Positions 1 to 12,109 of a DNA stretch of 64,000 bases are shown piece after piece. The stretch's first letter is position 1. Every line of letters starts with the position of its first letter. Origin of the DNA: Theobroma cacao (taxonomy: Eukaryota; Streptophyta; Magnoliopsida; Malvales; Malvaceae); contig NC_030856.1 in assembly GCF_000208745.1 (NCBI RefSeq), positions 7,739,965-7,803,964 of the forward strand, given 5' to 3'. The notes below the pieces were generated by a model that was given only the letters and a program-made list of their open reading frames with translations, made no database searches and was not told where the DNA came from. The translations under genes and the position numbers were made by a program.

Positions 1-637
1 GGTAAATAATTCTTATAGCGTAAAAGTTAATTATATTCATATATACTATAAAGAAAATAACCAAAGCATAAAATTACTTTTACAGCGACACGTGGGCCCA
101 CATCTAACCAAAATGTATCGAAAGCTGAAAACCTACAGCTTTTGCCGATTCAAGTCCAAATGAAGGTCCTTGTCAAAGTCAGCTAACTATGGAATTCCTC
201 GAGTCTAAAATGTGATGAAATGAGGGTGGTGAGATTATAAAATCCCAGTGAGTAAACATACACCATCTAAACTATCTAAAGGCGAGTAAATGGAAACGAA
301 TTAAAATAAGTTATCATACTGTAATTCATTACCATTCAACTCATTTCAACCAAATAAACAAATAGGCTTATGATTTCCTGAAAAGCTTGGCTCGTGCTAA
401 AAATCATTCTCATACTCAGTTATCAAGGATACCTTGATCGAGGGTTATCCCAACCGAGTTAGCCAAGGCTGTTAAATGTCTTTACATCTGAAATTTTAGC
501 CATGTCTTGGCGTTGGCTGAGTCTCACTCTCACGCGGTGGTCCACATGAAGTGCACTCAAATCTTTACCTCAGGAGATACTTCATCCAACATCTCCTCCC
601 GAAGGTAAATATATAATTGAGTTACCGTGCCCCTTTC
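1..637. repeat. Partial LTR, first copy
   Basis: This stretch is nearly identical to 1096-1736 and starts in the middle of the repeat, so the window edge cuts it. It contains the same landmarks as the full copy, including the ACACGTGGGCCCAC block near 88 and the stretch ending GAGTTACCGTGCCCC. Similarity stops near 637. About 46 unmatched bases follow before a new LTR begins at 684. I read it as a truncated LTR lying directly against another member of the same family. Confidence 0.7.
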
Positions 638-683
638 AATTAATGTCAAGCATTGAGGAAAAACACACCTCTCCAACAGTTGT

Positions 684-3572
684 TGTCACGACTCGGAACT
701 CCCATCGAGCCCGTGACAATCGCCGCGAAGCCTCGACAAACATTCTTCACCCCGAATGTCGATCGAAACCTCGCTAGGCTCTCATATCAGCTTTCGCACT
801 TCCTTGGTGAGCAATAGTTATCAAATATCGTAATTCGAAAGATTATGAGTCATTTCCAAATCAGAACATAACATATTGTTTTCTGGCTCACAGCGGTATT
901 TTCGTCATTTTTCATCGAAAATCTTAAAACTTACTAAAAATGTTGTAGGTAAGCAGAAAATATATATTTAGTGATTTAAAAACAAATTAAGTATATAAAA
1001 CATTCATTTGAAGTGAAAATTTGACCATTTGAATATAATAAAAATATTCAATAAAATAAACTATTTTCTTGTAAAATAATTTTTATAAAGCTATCGGTAA
1101 ATAATTCTTATAGCGTAAAAGTTAATTATATTCATATATACTATAAAGAAAATAACCAAAGCATAAAATTATTTTTACAGCGACACGTGGGCCCACATCT
1201 AACCAAAATGTATCGAAAGTTGAAAACCTACAGCTTTTGCCGATTCAAGTCCAAATGAAGGTCCTTGTCAAAGTCAGCTAACTATGGAATTCCTCGAGTC
1301 TAAAATGTGAGGAAATGAGGGTGGTGAGATTATAAAATCCCAGTGAGTAAACAGACACCATCTAAACTATCTAAAAGCGAGTAAATAGAGACGAATTAAA
1401 ATAAGTCATCATACTGTAATTTCATTACCATTCAACTCATTTCAACCAAATAAACAAATAGGCTTATGATTTCCTGAAAAGCTTGGCTCGTGCCAAAAAT
1501 CATTCTCATACTCAGTTATCAGGGATACCTTGATCGAGGGTTATCCCAACCGAGTCCGCCAAGGCTATTAAATGTCTTTACATCTAAAATTTTAGCCATG
1601 CCTTGGCGTTGGCTGAGTCTCACTCTCACCCGGTGGTCCACGTGAAGTGCACTCAAATCTTTACCTCAGGAGATACTTCATCCAACATCTTCCCCCGGAG
1701 GTAAATATATAATTGAGTTACCGTGCCCCTCTCATAGGCAGTCCACGAAAACCCCCACCACTACAGTGACTATGGATTATTTTATCTACCACCTGATTTA
1801 TAAAATCCTTTTCTGCATGACATGGCAATTTATCGCAACCTAGCCTCTCAAGGCTGAATACACAGTACAAATAATTCTAACACTAAAAATCAGTTTAGCC
1901 ATTCATGCTCATATATTGTCATAAGTCATTCAATTTAAAACCATAAATTTACAACACAAGCAGGCAGTTTACAATTACTCTATTTTCAAAACCAGTATTC
2001 AATTTTTCAGAAAATTCATAAAATCATAATTTCTCCTAAAACATAGCAATTTACCATTTATACCCATTTTTCATAAAATCACACAATTGTATAAAACTAC
2101 TCTAGATAATTAAGACGATAATAAGTTTACTCACAGTTCTAGGAGTCGATGTACTCCTAATCCTAGTCTCCAAGCACAATCTCTGTACTTTTACCAATAT
2201 AATTTACTCACCACCTATCCACAATGTACAATACATAATTCACCACATCAATGCTTGACCATTATAAAATCAATTCAGGCTCGGTGTATATGCATGATAT
2301 GATATGCAACTTATTCGACTACCGCTTAAATGCGGTGCTGACCTAATTCGGCCTATTACCCGATTAAATGACAATTGTGTCCGATTTGGCTCCAAATTGC
2401 TCCATTTCATTTCTAATATTTCAATTCACTAAATACAATTCCAATAATCTAAAATTCAGCCTAACAACCCTCACAATTTTTCTTGAAAATTTAGGCCATT
2501 GTGGTGCACTATCACTAAAAATTTTCTCATTCCATTTTCTCACCATAAATCATCATTTCATCAATTTTTCAACCAATTCACTTGATCACAAAATCAATTC
2601 ATTACTTCTACACTTCACATAGGGTTCGGCCATTGAAGGTTTATGGGGAAAATGGATTCTTTTCTTGTTGTTTTGTTTTTAAAAATGCTTGACTAACTAA
2701 AAACACTAACATAACTTAGAATCAAATCAATCTAACATCATTCTCTCTCCATACCCATTCCAACCAGCCATGAATTCATCATGAAAACATGTAATTTAAC
2801 CATGAAAAATGAGGAGAAATGCATGGGAAAGGTAGATCACAAGTCAAAATCAAGAAATTTTACCTTTTGTCACTTGTTTCCTTGAATTTTCGCCAAATTT
2901 TCCTTGAATTTTCGCCAAATTTCCCTTGAATTTCTCCACTTAGGGTTTTTGTTTTTCTTTTCTCCCTTTGTTCTTCTTTGCTCTTGGTTTGGCCGGCCAT
3001 ATGAAAGAAATGGGCTGATTTTTATGCCTTTTTTATAAAGAAACAATAAAATAATAAAAGCATGACACATGGCATTCCTTATTGGTTCAAATTTTAAATA
3101 TTTGACTTTTAATTCTTTAATTCTCCACCACACATTTCTCATGTTTATCCATTCTATGATGAATAAAATCCCTTGGTCTTGACAAGTGTTGGGGGTGAAA
3201 ATTTACCGATTTACCCCCGGGTAGCAAAATTACCATTTCACCCCTATACTCCAAATTATACCGGAATTAAAATTTTTCACTTCTAAACCTCAAATCATAC
3301 TCCAATAAGTCAAATGGGGCCAAACAATCTTTTTTAAAATTTCCATTTTGTCTCCTGGTGGCAAATGACCATTTTACCCCTAGATAGTGAAAATTTCAGT
3401 TTGACTCCAAATTGATCCTCGAACTCCGAATTACCATTTTGAGTCATCCCTAGACTGTGAAACTCTTAATTTTACCTTAAAATCCCTATTTTAATTACTT
3501 CGAGGTATAAATCGACTTACTTGTATTTCTAAGCACAATATTGACTTTTAAATATTCTTTCGGGGTTGTTCA
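684..3572. repeat. LTR of a TGTCACGAC-type retrotransposon, probably solo
   Basis: It begins TGTCACGAC and ends near CGGGGTTGTTCA. Its whole length lines up with the repeat at 15972-18850: the same start, the same TTACCGTGCCCCTCT block, the same run of 'ttttaccccta' phrases near the end. No primer-binding site, polypurine tract or coding region adjoins it, so a solo LTR is likely. The 5 bases before 684 and after 3572 do not match, so no target duplication supports the exact borders. A minus-strand reading frame at 2870-3142 recurs in the second copy and is LTR sequence, not a gene. Confidence 0.6.
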
Positions 3573-3824
3573 AATATACAATCACTCTATCAGTCTCATG
3601 TGTAACATGGTAGATAATTTAGGGTTGGGCTTGATAGTTGTATCCTTCATACCACAATAAAAAACTTCACAACAGAGCAAAGTATAATTTGCATTCAAAC
3701 ATAATAGCATGGGAGAAGATGAAGAAGTAAATACTTGACTATGAGATTAATTATCAATTTATTTTATTATTAATAAGTTATTTCTATAGCAGTGAAATTA
3801 ATATTAATGTTCAAACTTATTAAT
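3573..3824. other. Unassigned AT-rich spacer
   Basis: Nothing recognisable on either strand. The segment near 3600-3645 weakly resembles 18865-18915, which follows the other LTR copy, so it may be flanking or internal sequence of the same element family. Confidence 0.3.
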
Positions 3825-4905
3825 GCTAAGGAAGAGACTATATAGTGTCAACTATAGGTGATCTGAATGTCATTAACAATGCAAGAGCCATATGATCAAT
3901 CCTGACCTAAAATATATCATTAAGACAATGTGTAAGCAACTGTAAAGGCTATAATACATAAGCAAGATGAGTAAAATTAACATAACAAGCTCAAGTTTGG
4001 ACGAGGTTAACAGTAACTTATTAATGGCTACTTTTAGTATTATTTTCTTATGATTAGAAGATTCCAAGAGCCAAAGCTGTCTACTAACTGATGAACTCCT
4101 ATTCCACTAATGGCAAACTTAAGTTGCTTGCACATTCTCTTAATTTTGCTTCTAGAATTTCCATCGCACTCTTAGAACAAATTGAAAAATATTAGCCAAT
4201 AATTTAAAGTGACCACTCTAGTCAAAGCAAGGAAAATCTTATTCATTAGAAAATAAACTATCTACAGTGTTGATTTATTACAATCAAACATGCAGAACAA
4301 TCATTTTTGAGACAACATTAAATTGTTGCATTTGTTATCAATTTGAACTAATATCAGTTATAATGTCACTTCTAAGGCCTAATTTGTCAAAGATTGAACA
4401 ATTGAATACATAAGATGATAAGACCATAGTTACATTTGCAACAACAATAATGAAACACTAACCTATAAACACAAAGAGCCTTCTTCATATCTCCAAATGC
4501 AGCTGCAACTTTCTATTAAATTTCAAGCTGTTAGTATCTATTGATAGTAGATCAATTAAATATGGGAAAAGGTTTTCAACAGAATAGGTTAGATCATATA
4601 ACTCATTTTAGCACAAGGTTGTAATGCCTGTTACTGAAAGACAATATATGGAAGTATCTATTAAAGAGCAAAGTCATTAAAACTCAATAAGATGAAGTTA
4701 CCACAGAAAAGAAATTAAAAGTAAGTCCACAGAAAAAAAGTGGAATGTAATAATTACCATGAGTCTCTTTTGAAGTATGGATAGCATTTGATCTTTAGAG
4801 TAGGCATAGAAGGTTACAACCATAGGTTTACCTAACACAAAAGTGGTAGCATAACTAATTAGCATTACTTCCAAAACAACCAAGCATCCATATCGCATCA
4901 TTGCA
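3825..4905 (-). pseudogene. CDC6: CDC6 (replication licensing ATPase) pseudogene, C-terminal exons
   Basis: Read on the minus strand, five exon-like blocks follow the order of plant CDC6, the AAA+ protein that loads MCM helicase at origins. Block 1 (to about 4758) has KPMVVTFYAYSKDQMLSILQ. Block 2 (about 4658-4607) has LPYIVFQ, a stop, then QALQPCAK. Block 3 (4512-4463) has KVAAAFGDMKKALCVYR. Block 4 (from 4170) has AMEILEAKLRECASNLSLPL. Block 5 (from 3906) has VRIDHMALALLMTFRSPIVD. Intron-like gaps with GT and AG borders remain around several blocks. Stops interrupt it: in block 5 glutamine codons of the family are replaced by TAG and TAA. The ATPase Walker motifs and the rest of the N-terminus are not visible upstream. 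Family assignment is from memory of CDC6 sequences; the order of five blocks makes it firm. It is certainly non-functional. Confidence 0.8.
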
Positions 4906-6612
4906 ACTAACCATTACTATAGAAGGGGCTAAAGCATTGCTTGAAGTTGATATAAGTAGAGAAATACAATAAAGGAATAAAAAGAATTTTGCACTAGATT
5001 GAGTTCACTACATTTCCTATTTTCCTGGAAATCGAAACTCCAAAAAATAAAATGCATATGGTAAATCTAAAATAATATCAAAAAAATTAAAACAAATATA
5101 TAAAATACCTTATATCATGGGCGTAATTGGCGTTGCGGTCGTTGCAACAAACGGGTCCTGAAGGGGGGCGCCTAAGGCTGAACTTGTCCTAACGTGAAAA
5201 AAATAACATAAAGTCAAAAGAGTTTAGAAAATGTTTGAAGATTTCTTTAGATGCATGCCAATTGAAAATTTTCTTAGTAGCCAAACGGGAAAAATGAATA
5301 AAGAGAGAAAAAGAGAATTTACCTATCTTAGGAAAAATTCGAGAGGAAAAATATCTGAAAAATTTTGGTGAGAAACGGAGTAAGAGAAGATATATCATCT
5401 GACCTTTTGAGAGATAGATAGTATAAAGTGAGTGATTTTTCAAGAAAAAAAATACTAACTAAAAGGCAAGGGGCTTTGTTTTAGGTTGTTTCATGGCCTA
5501 TGACTTCCTCTATTTTACGAGCTTTTTTTTTTAATTTTCCTTTGTTTTGTGGGTTTGTCTCTTTTAATTTATTTTAATTTGTCTTATGTTATTGCCCTTT
5601 AAATTTTGCATTTGAATGGAAATATATTTAGTGTTATATAATAAATTTAGTTACATTATAACAAATGCAGCTAAAATTATGTAGTAAAAAGTCTAAAATA
5701 TTGTAGTAAGGTACACTTACTATGGCCTTTTAGGCAAATTAAAATGATTAGTTGGTAATAAAATTTTATTCATTAGTTCAAATTTATATTTTTAGTATTT
5801 ATTTAGATTGTCTTTGAAAACGTTGATTGCTTCTTTAATTATCAATTTCGAAATATATACTTGTATTTAAAGAATGAGAATCAACCAACAAAATAATGAA
5901 ACAAATTAACTTTTTCTTTTGATAAGTAAATGCATTTTGTTAATGACCAAAAATGACAACCATGGTCATAACTTTATACAAGAGCTTAATCGTCCAATAA
6001 CACCTAGCTTAGAAATATCAAACACCCTTACCAACTTAGAATACAAAAACATTGTGAAAAATAACTCCTCATAGTCAAATGTTCAACCATCATAGCCCTA
6101 AATCAGCCTCCTAAATTACAGCAACCTAATGCATTTTTAGCTACATTTAAACATAACAACATTGCCTTACAATACTAGCAAAATACAATCAGTCTTTTTC
6201 AATTCTTTATAGGTAGCATTAAAACACACCACTATATCCTAACTATAATTGCAATGCATAATCCAAAACTTTGTTCCTTTGTTGCACTTCTTGCCCTGGA
6301 TTCATTTAAGTCAACGGTACATGTAATTCCTCCCTTGTTACACCAGTTTCTACCAAAAATCATTATAGTCATTTTTTATCTTTCTACCAACAAGCTTTAT
6401 TCTATTTTCTTTGTAAAACCACAATCTTAGAACCCTATATACATCATATCCTATATCCATCACCTTAGCCACTTCAAGCTTGAGAGAAAAGGTTCACAAC
6501 TAGAAAATAAGTTTGAGGAGGTGATAATGCTAATACCGTAATTCTCCTTTGGCCCTTAACATAGGAAGAAACAAGAAGTCAGTGTTCAATTTATTACTTG
6601 TCTTTTTAGATA
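4906..6612. other. No gene recognised
   Basis: AT-rich sequence with short frames only (for example 5189-5443 minus, low complexity, no domain). A small GC-rich patch at about 5118-5195 stands out from its surroundings but I cannot assign it. The N-terminal exons of the CDC6 pseudogene would be expected here on the minus strand and were not found. Confidence 0.4.
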
Positions 6613-6617
6613 TGTAC

Positions 6618-7064
6618 TATAACAATCTAGATCTAAACTTCACTATCTCAATAACTTTTCAAGCCTAAGCCACTTGACCCTTAAAAACTTAAGCTCAAGT
6701 TATTAGTAAAACTCTTATATAAGTTTTAACAATTACATTCATATCCTATGTGAGATAAGGTATTACAATCTCACCTACTCAAATCCTTGATGTTCTCATC
6801 AAGAGCACACATCAAATCACAATTAAAGCCCACTCCAGAAGGTCAAGATCTCACCAGCATAATGTAAAAGCCCACATCAAATTGGCATATGCTCTTATAC
6901 CAATTGTAACGACCCAAGTCCAAGCATTACTAGTTAATAACTTTTCAAGCCTAAACCATATGGCCCTTAAAAGCTTAAGCTTAAATTGAGAGTAATGATT
7001 GACTTAAACCTTTATATATGCCTTAATAATCACATTCACATCCGATGTGAAATGGGATATCACA
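6618..7064 (-). mobile_element. TRIM retrotransposon, complete
   Basis: Two direct repeats, 6618-6767 and 6905-7064, flank a 137-bp interior. They share the core AATAACTTTTCAAGCCTAA and a TGTAACGACCC-type start, with CA ends. On the minus strand, 2 bases inside the right repeat (6902 downward), the sequence TGGTATAAGAGC closely matches the initiator-Met tRNA primer-binding site TGGTATCAGAGC. The interior has no coding capacity. The element is flanked by a perfect 5-bp target duplication, TGTAC at 6613-6617 and 7065-7069. Size (447 bp), short LTRs and a tRNA primer site fit a terminal-repeat retrotransposon in miniature, which depends on enzymes from other elements. The two LTRs are visibly diverged, so it is not recent. 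Confidence 0.82.
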
Positions 7065-7069
7065 TGTAC

Positions 7070-7635
7070 CTTCTAATTCTATACATTTCTTAAGAATTAC
7101 GTTTTCATCATAATTTGCTAACAAACCAAGATTCTTTCCTATGCTCCATATTTCTCTTGCTTTTGCAAAATCAGAGCATTTCTAATTTAAAACTCCTCAT
7201 CCCAAAAGGATTCATTGACCATTCTCGAATATCGTCCCTAATCTTGAGACACTTCATTCTTTTTACCTTCCTACCTTTCTTTTTTAACTTTGTTGATTTC
7301 CCTTTCCATAATCTCTTTTCAATCTCCTTTAAACAACTTGATTTGCAATTTCTAAGCTTTGTTGATAGTGGCAACATTGAAGCTAAAATATTTTGCTCTA
7401 ATGTGAAATTTCCAACAGATGATAGTTCAACGGTGGGCTTGGGCTTTTCATTTTTTTTGAGATAATGATAACTTTAGGTTTGTCATTATCACTCTTAAGC
7501 CACAAAATAATTTGGCTTCTTCTTTTTTTCTTCCTCCGTCGTGGTCATTTTCCCTCTTTTTTTCTTTTAAAATTCTAATATCCCTTGTGATTCTACCACC
7601 AAATATAACCTTATGGCAAACATTCGCTTCCTTCT
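7070..7635. other. No gene recognised
   Basis: Contains overlapping short frames on both strands (7115-7465 plus, 7448-7639 minus) that show no family I know. It lies just before the LRR receptor relic and could be decayed upstream sequence. Confidence 0.35.
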
Positions 7636-8060
7636 CCATGTTATGGTTGTGGTGCTATTGCTTAACATTTTGACTACTTTGTCTACGAAATCACCTAACA
7701 TCATAAATAACTAATTAGCTTTTCTTGCACTCAAAGCCCATGTAACTCATGACCATCAGAACTTGGTGGCAACCAATAGGATTAGTTTTACTTTTTTTTT
7801 CCAATTGGATTGGTGTCACTTGTGAATCTGATCATCAAAGAATCATCCCTTTTGATCTTTCTAACAAGGGTTTTATAAGCACCATTTCTTAGCTTAACAC
7901 CCGATTTAATCATTTTCATGGCTCATTAATCGTAGACTTGGCTAGTTTGTCTTAGTTTAAATATATAAACTTTGGTCACTATAGCGTTGGTGGGGAAATC
8001 GTATCATGGTTTGATTCATTCACTCAAATTTTATGTTTATATATGTGTGATAATAACTTA
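7636..8060 (+). pseudogene. EFR/Xa21-like LRR receptor kinase, N-terminal relic
   Basis: A possible signal peptide starts at the ATG near 7638 but is broken by stops. From 7724 the LRR N-terminal cap reads LALKAHVTHDHQNLVATN. After a frameshift in a T-rich run, the cap continues NWIGVTCESDHQRIIPFDLS to about 7890. Broken leucine-rich repeats follow, with FNHFHGSL, YINFGH, then GGEIVSWFDSFTQ near 8020. This is the usual start of subfamily XII LRR receptor kinases, cell-surface immune receptors. Stops and shifts make it dead. An LTR-like sequence starts at 8073 and cuts it off. The LRR exons at 15679 and 19366 on the same strand may be continuations of the same locus; that is an inference. Confidence 0.72.
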
Positions 8061-8306
8061 TCTAATATTATTTGTCACATTCCAATTCAGAATCATGACC
8101 GGTGTAAGGGTTTAATGGGAAGGACTCACTTGACCTAAGCAAACCTTAGATATGGCAGACAAAAATCAGCTAATAGATTATAAAACCATTAGCAAATCTC
8201 TATATATGAATATATATAAATCTCAAAGTTCAAATGCACTATCTTGTGCTTAACATTCAGAATCGAAATAATTTTCATTTTCAAAAGCAATTTTTATTGG
8301 CTTCAA

Positions 8307-8596
8307 TGTAGAAAATATTCAAGATCTAAGCAAAAAATTAAATTGCTTGATCAAAACATAAAGAATTACATAAGGGGCTATTTATAATAGCTAACTAAAC
8401 ATAACCCCTACTTGGTATGCAAGTAATATAATAGCCAACTAAACCAAAACCTACTTGGTGTGCAAGTAAAGATAATTGTAAATAAGAAAATATTCTAACC
8501 CCAGACTTCCTTGGGGTACAAGTAAAGTAAAAAAAAAATAAAAAAATATTTTCCCTAAAATATTCCTAAAATTAATAATTATAGGTCATGATGACA
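8307..8596 (-). repeat. Copia 3' LTR
   Basis: It starts TGTAGAAAAT and ends GATGACA on the plus strand, and lines up along its length with 13113-13408. A purine-rich tract lies just inside it on the element's coding strand (8597-8612), as expected for the polypurine tract. Confidence 0.85.
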
Positions 8597-8619
8597 CTTC
8601 CCTTCAAGTTGGAGCATAG

Positions 8620-10620
8620 ATATCAATCATGCCCAACTTCTCAATTATAACATGGAACATTTTCCTTAAAATTGCTTTCGTGAGAATATCAACTAACTAA
8701 CCTTTAGAATGGACAAATGAAATTTGTATAATTTTTTGATCGAGGTTCTCCTTGATGAAATACTTATCAATTTCAACATGCTTGGTGTGATCATGTTGTA
8801 CAGGATTCTATGCAATTCCAATGGCTGCCTTATTATCACAACAAAGATTCATAGGTTTTGCATATTCAATTCCTAACTTTTTGAGAATTCTCCTAATCCA
8901 CAATAATTAGCATGCACAATGAGCCATACCTCGAAATTCAACTTTTGCACTTGATCTTGCCATAATCTTTTGCTTTTTGCTTTTCTAAGTGACAAGATTA
9001 CCTTCCACGAAAGTAAAATAACCAGATGTGGATCTTCTAGTTGTTTGATCACCTGCCCAATCTAAATTCGTAAATCCTTCAATGTTAAAGACATCACTTT
9101 TCATGAAGAACAAACCTTTGCTCGGAGCACTCTTCAAGTATATTAAGATTCAATATACTGAATTCATATGTTCTTCACTTGGTGCATGCATAAACTAGCT
9201 TACGACACTTACAACATAAGCTATATCTGGTCTTATGTGTGACAAATAAATTAATCTTCCAACCAAGCATTGATAACAACCCTTATTTATTGGAACTTGA
9301 TCTGAAAAAATTCCAAGCTCATGATTCATCTCCATAGGCGTGCCTGCTGGTTTGCAAGCAAGCATTCCAGTTTCGATTAAAAGATCTAGCACATATTTTC
9401 ATTGTGAAAAGAAAATCCCATGTTTCAATCTTGCAACCTCAATCCCTAAGAAATATTTAAGTTGCCCCAAATCCTTTATTTCAAATTTAGCAGCCAAATA
9501 TTCCTGTAATGCTTTCATTTCATATGGGTCATCTCTCGTCAAAACCATATCATGAACATACACGATTAAAGTTGTTACCTTCCCATGTTTATGTTTTTAT
9601 AAACAATGTATGGTCTGAGTTACTTTGCTTAAAACCAAATGCTTTCATTATAGAAGAAAACCTCCCAAAGCAAGCTTTAGGTGACTGTTTCAACCCATAT
9701 AATGTCTTTTTCAGTTTACAAACTTCCCTTATACACAAAAAACTGTATTTAATTCTGAGTGGTAACTCCATGTAAACTTTTTTCTCTAAGTCTCCATTGA
9801 GTAAAGCATTTTTAACATCAAATTGTTGTAAAGGCCAATCTCGATTTGCTACTATAGATATGGGAATACGAATTGTATTGATCTTGGCTACTGGTGCAAA
9901 TGTCTCTTGATAATCCACCCCATGCTTTTGTATATATTATTTTGCAACTAACTTTGCTTTATATCTGTCAATGCTGTCATATGTTTTAAGTTTCACCATA
10001 AATACCCATCTACATCCAATCGTCTTTTTTCCTTTGTGTAAGGGAACCAGTTTCCAAGTAGCATTCTTTTGCAAAACCTCTATTTCTTCATTCAGCGCCT
10101 TGATCCATTTCAGGTCTTTTAATGCATCTTGCAAACTACTAGAAATAGATACAATGGATAATTGATTAATAATGAGTACATATGATTCAGACAATCTATA
10201 GGAGGACATATAGTTGTCAATTGGGTATTTGACCTTGGCTTTAGGATCAAGTTCATATTGTTTCTTTAGGAATCCTTTATTCGATCTTTGTGAATATTTA
10301 GGAACTATCCTTTCTAAAGGAACATTTGTTTCATGGGACTCATCTAATATGGGATTCAAGATTTCATAGGATTCATCAAAATATGGGATTTGAGATTACA
10401 TTATCAGATATAGAATCTAGGATTACTTAAGGGAGAACATTCTGGGTTGATTCTTCTATTAATGGTGTAAGTATTGGCATGGGCAACTTTGAGGACTCTC
10501 TAATGGAAACACTTGATTCACTTGCTAGAAGAACTAACTCACTCTCAATATCAGGAATACTATCACAACATTGTTGAACACTTTTCCCAAAATGTTCAGT
10601 CACATCCTCTAAGTCCATAA
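8620..10620 (-). pseudogene. pol: Copia reverse transcriptase and RNase H relic
   Basis: Minus-strand frames give the RT start, with ATWKLVPLHKGKKTIGCRWV near 10050, then YKAKLVAK. DYQETFAPVAKINTIR, LLNGDLEKKVYMELP and KLKKTLYGLKQSPKA follow in the frame ending at 9589. The catalytic YVDD box reads YVHD near 9555, which would abolish activity. Further on are KDLGQLKYFLGIEV, the RNase H region with YLSHIRPDIAYVVSVVS near 9230, DWAGDQTTRRSTSGY near 9050, and the HTKHVEIDKYFI phrase near 8775. Stops break it several times. Confidence 0.85.
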
Positions 10621-10989
10621 ACTCCTCTCTTCTACCACTTTATTGTAACACATTCTCTTCACTAGAGCTTTCCCCTGAATAAAAGGTCTAGAGACTTCCC
10701 CTAAAAAATAATGCTCTAATTCACAAAAAGAAACATCAAGGTTACATGTAATTTATGGGTTTAAAGGTCATAGCACCTATACCTTTTTTGAAAATCAAAA
10801 TAGCCAACAAAGACACATCGTTTTACCCATGGATCAAGTTTATTTCGCAAGTTTTTTGGAAAGTGAACATATGCAGTGCAACCAAAAACTCATGGTTCAA
10901 GATTCGAGAGATGGGGAACTAAAAGTAAAGATCGATTTTTTTGTTGAGGGGTTTGAAAGTCTATTATCCCGAGAAGGTATTCAGTTAAT

Positions 10990-11985
10990 AAGGTAGGTAA
11001 AGGATTTTACAACTTCTCCCTAATAAAACCAAGGCATGTTCAAGCCAAATAGAGAAGCACAAACCACTTCCAATATTTATCTATTTTTCCTCTCTACCAA
11101 TCCATTTTACTGTGGATTATAGGTACAAGAAGTTTGATAACGAATCTCATGATGGCTCAAAAAATCATTAAGAGATCCACCATACTCAGGACCATTGTCT
11201 ATTTGTAAAGCACGAATTTGCTTTTGGTACTAAGTGCCCACCATAGTATAAAATTTTTGAAATGTTGTGCATACATCACTTATATTTTAAAACAGAGATA
11301 CCCAAGTCATTCTAGTGCATTCATCAACAAATGTAACAAAGTAATGAGCTTTAAAGATAGAAGGAATTTTTATAAGACCCCAAACATGAGAGTGAATAAC
11401 CGCAAAAGGTTTTGAGCTTTTATTCAAACATGGTGGATAAGAAATGCGATGGCTCTTCGCTAGTTCGCAAATATCACAATGAAAATCCAAATCATTTAAA
11501 CCTGAAAATAGATGTAGTTGTAATTTCCTGAGATAATCGAGATAAAGATATACCAATCTTCGATGCCATAACCATATAGTCGCTCAAGACTTGTCTTTAA
11601 TACTTGTTAGATTCACCTTGTTGAATTTTGGTATCCCACTTTTTGTTAACTCCAATAAAGTTTGCCTTGCCTAACACCATAACCAAGAACCTCCGAGTCA
11701 AAATGTCTTGAAAAATGCAAAATGAAGGCCAAAGGTTATAGTGCAATCAAGAACAGAGGTAATTTGGCTAATAGACAAAAGATTACATTGAAAGGATAGA
11801 ACAACAAGTACTATATCCAATGTAAGAGTATTGGATAATATAACAAATCCATTTCTGACAACAAGACATGTACTACCATTAGCTGTGGAGATAATAGATT
11901 GAGAATAAGGGAGAACTAATTATAGCTGACAAAGTCCTTAGTCATATGGTCAAATGCACCTGTATCAATAATCCAAGTATTATTC
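10990..11985 (-). pseudogene. pol: Copia protease and integrase relic
   Basis: On the minus strand WIIDTGAFDHMT near 11976 is the aspartic protease active site (D-T-G). The GAG-pre-integrase zinc-binding end appears as HCDICELAKSHR near 11480. The integrase core follows with FVDECTRMTWVSLF near 11310 and DNGPEYGG near 11195, covering two of the acidic catalytic positions. Stops separate the pieces. Integrase inserts the cDNA copy into the host chromosome; this one cannot be made. Confidence 0.8.
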
Positions 11986-12109
11986 TCAAATGTTGCAGAG
12001 AATACCGGTGCCTTACCAACCATACCTGATTAGGCAATGTTTGCCGTAGACTTCGATTGTTTTTTTTTCGTGGATGTCACCATGGCTTTCCTTGCAATCT
12101 GCTTTTTAG

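Noticed and set aside
2870..3142. Basic 90-residue minus-strand frame, with a counterpart at 18145-18351
   Set aside because: It lies within LTR sequence, and the two versions differ by many indels that do not respect the frame.
5118..5195. GC-rich patch that might be organelle-derived or an exon
   Set aside because: Too short and no recognisable translation or organelle gene; left unassigned.
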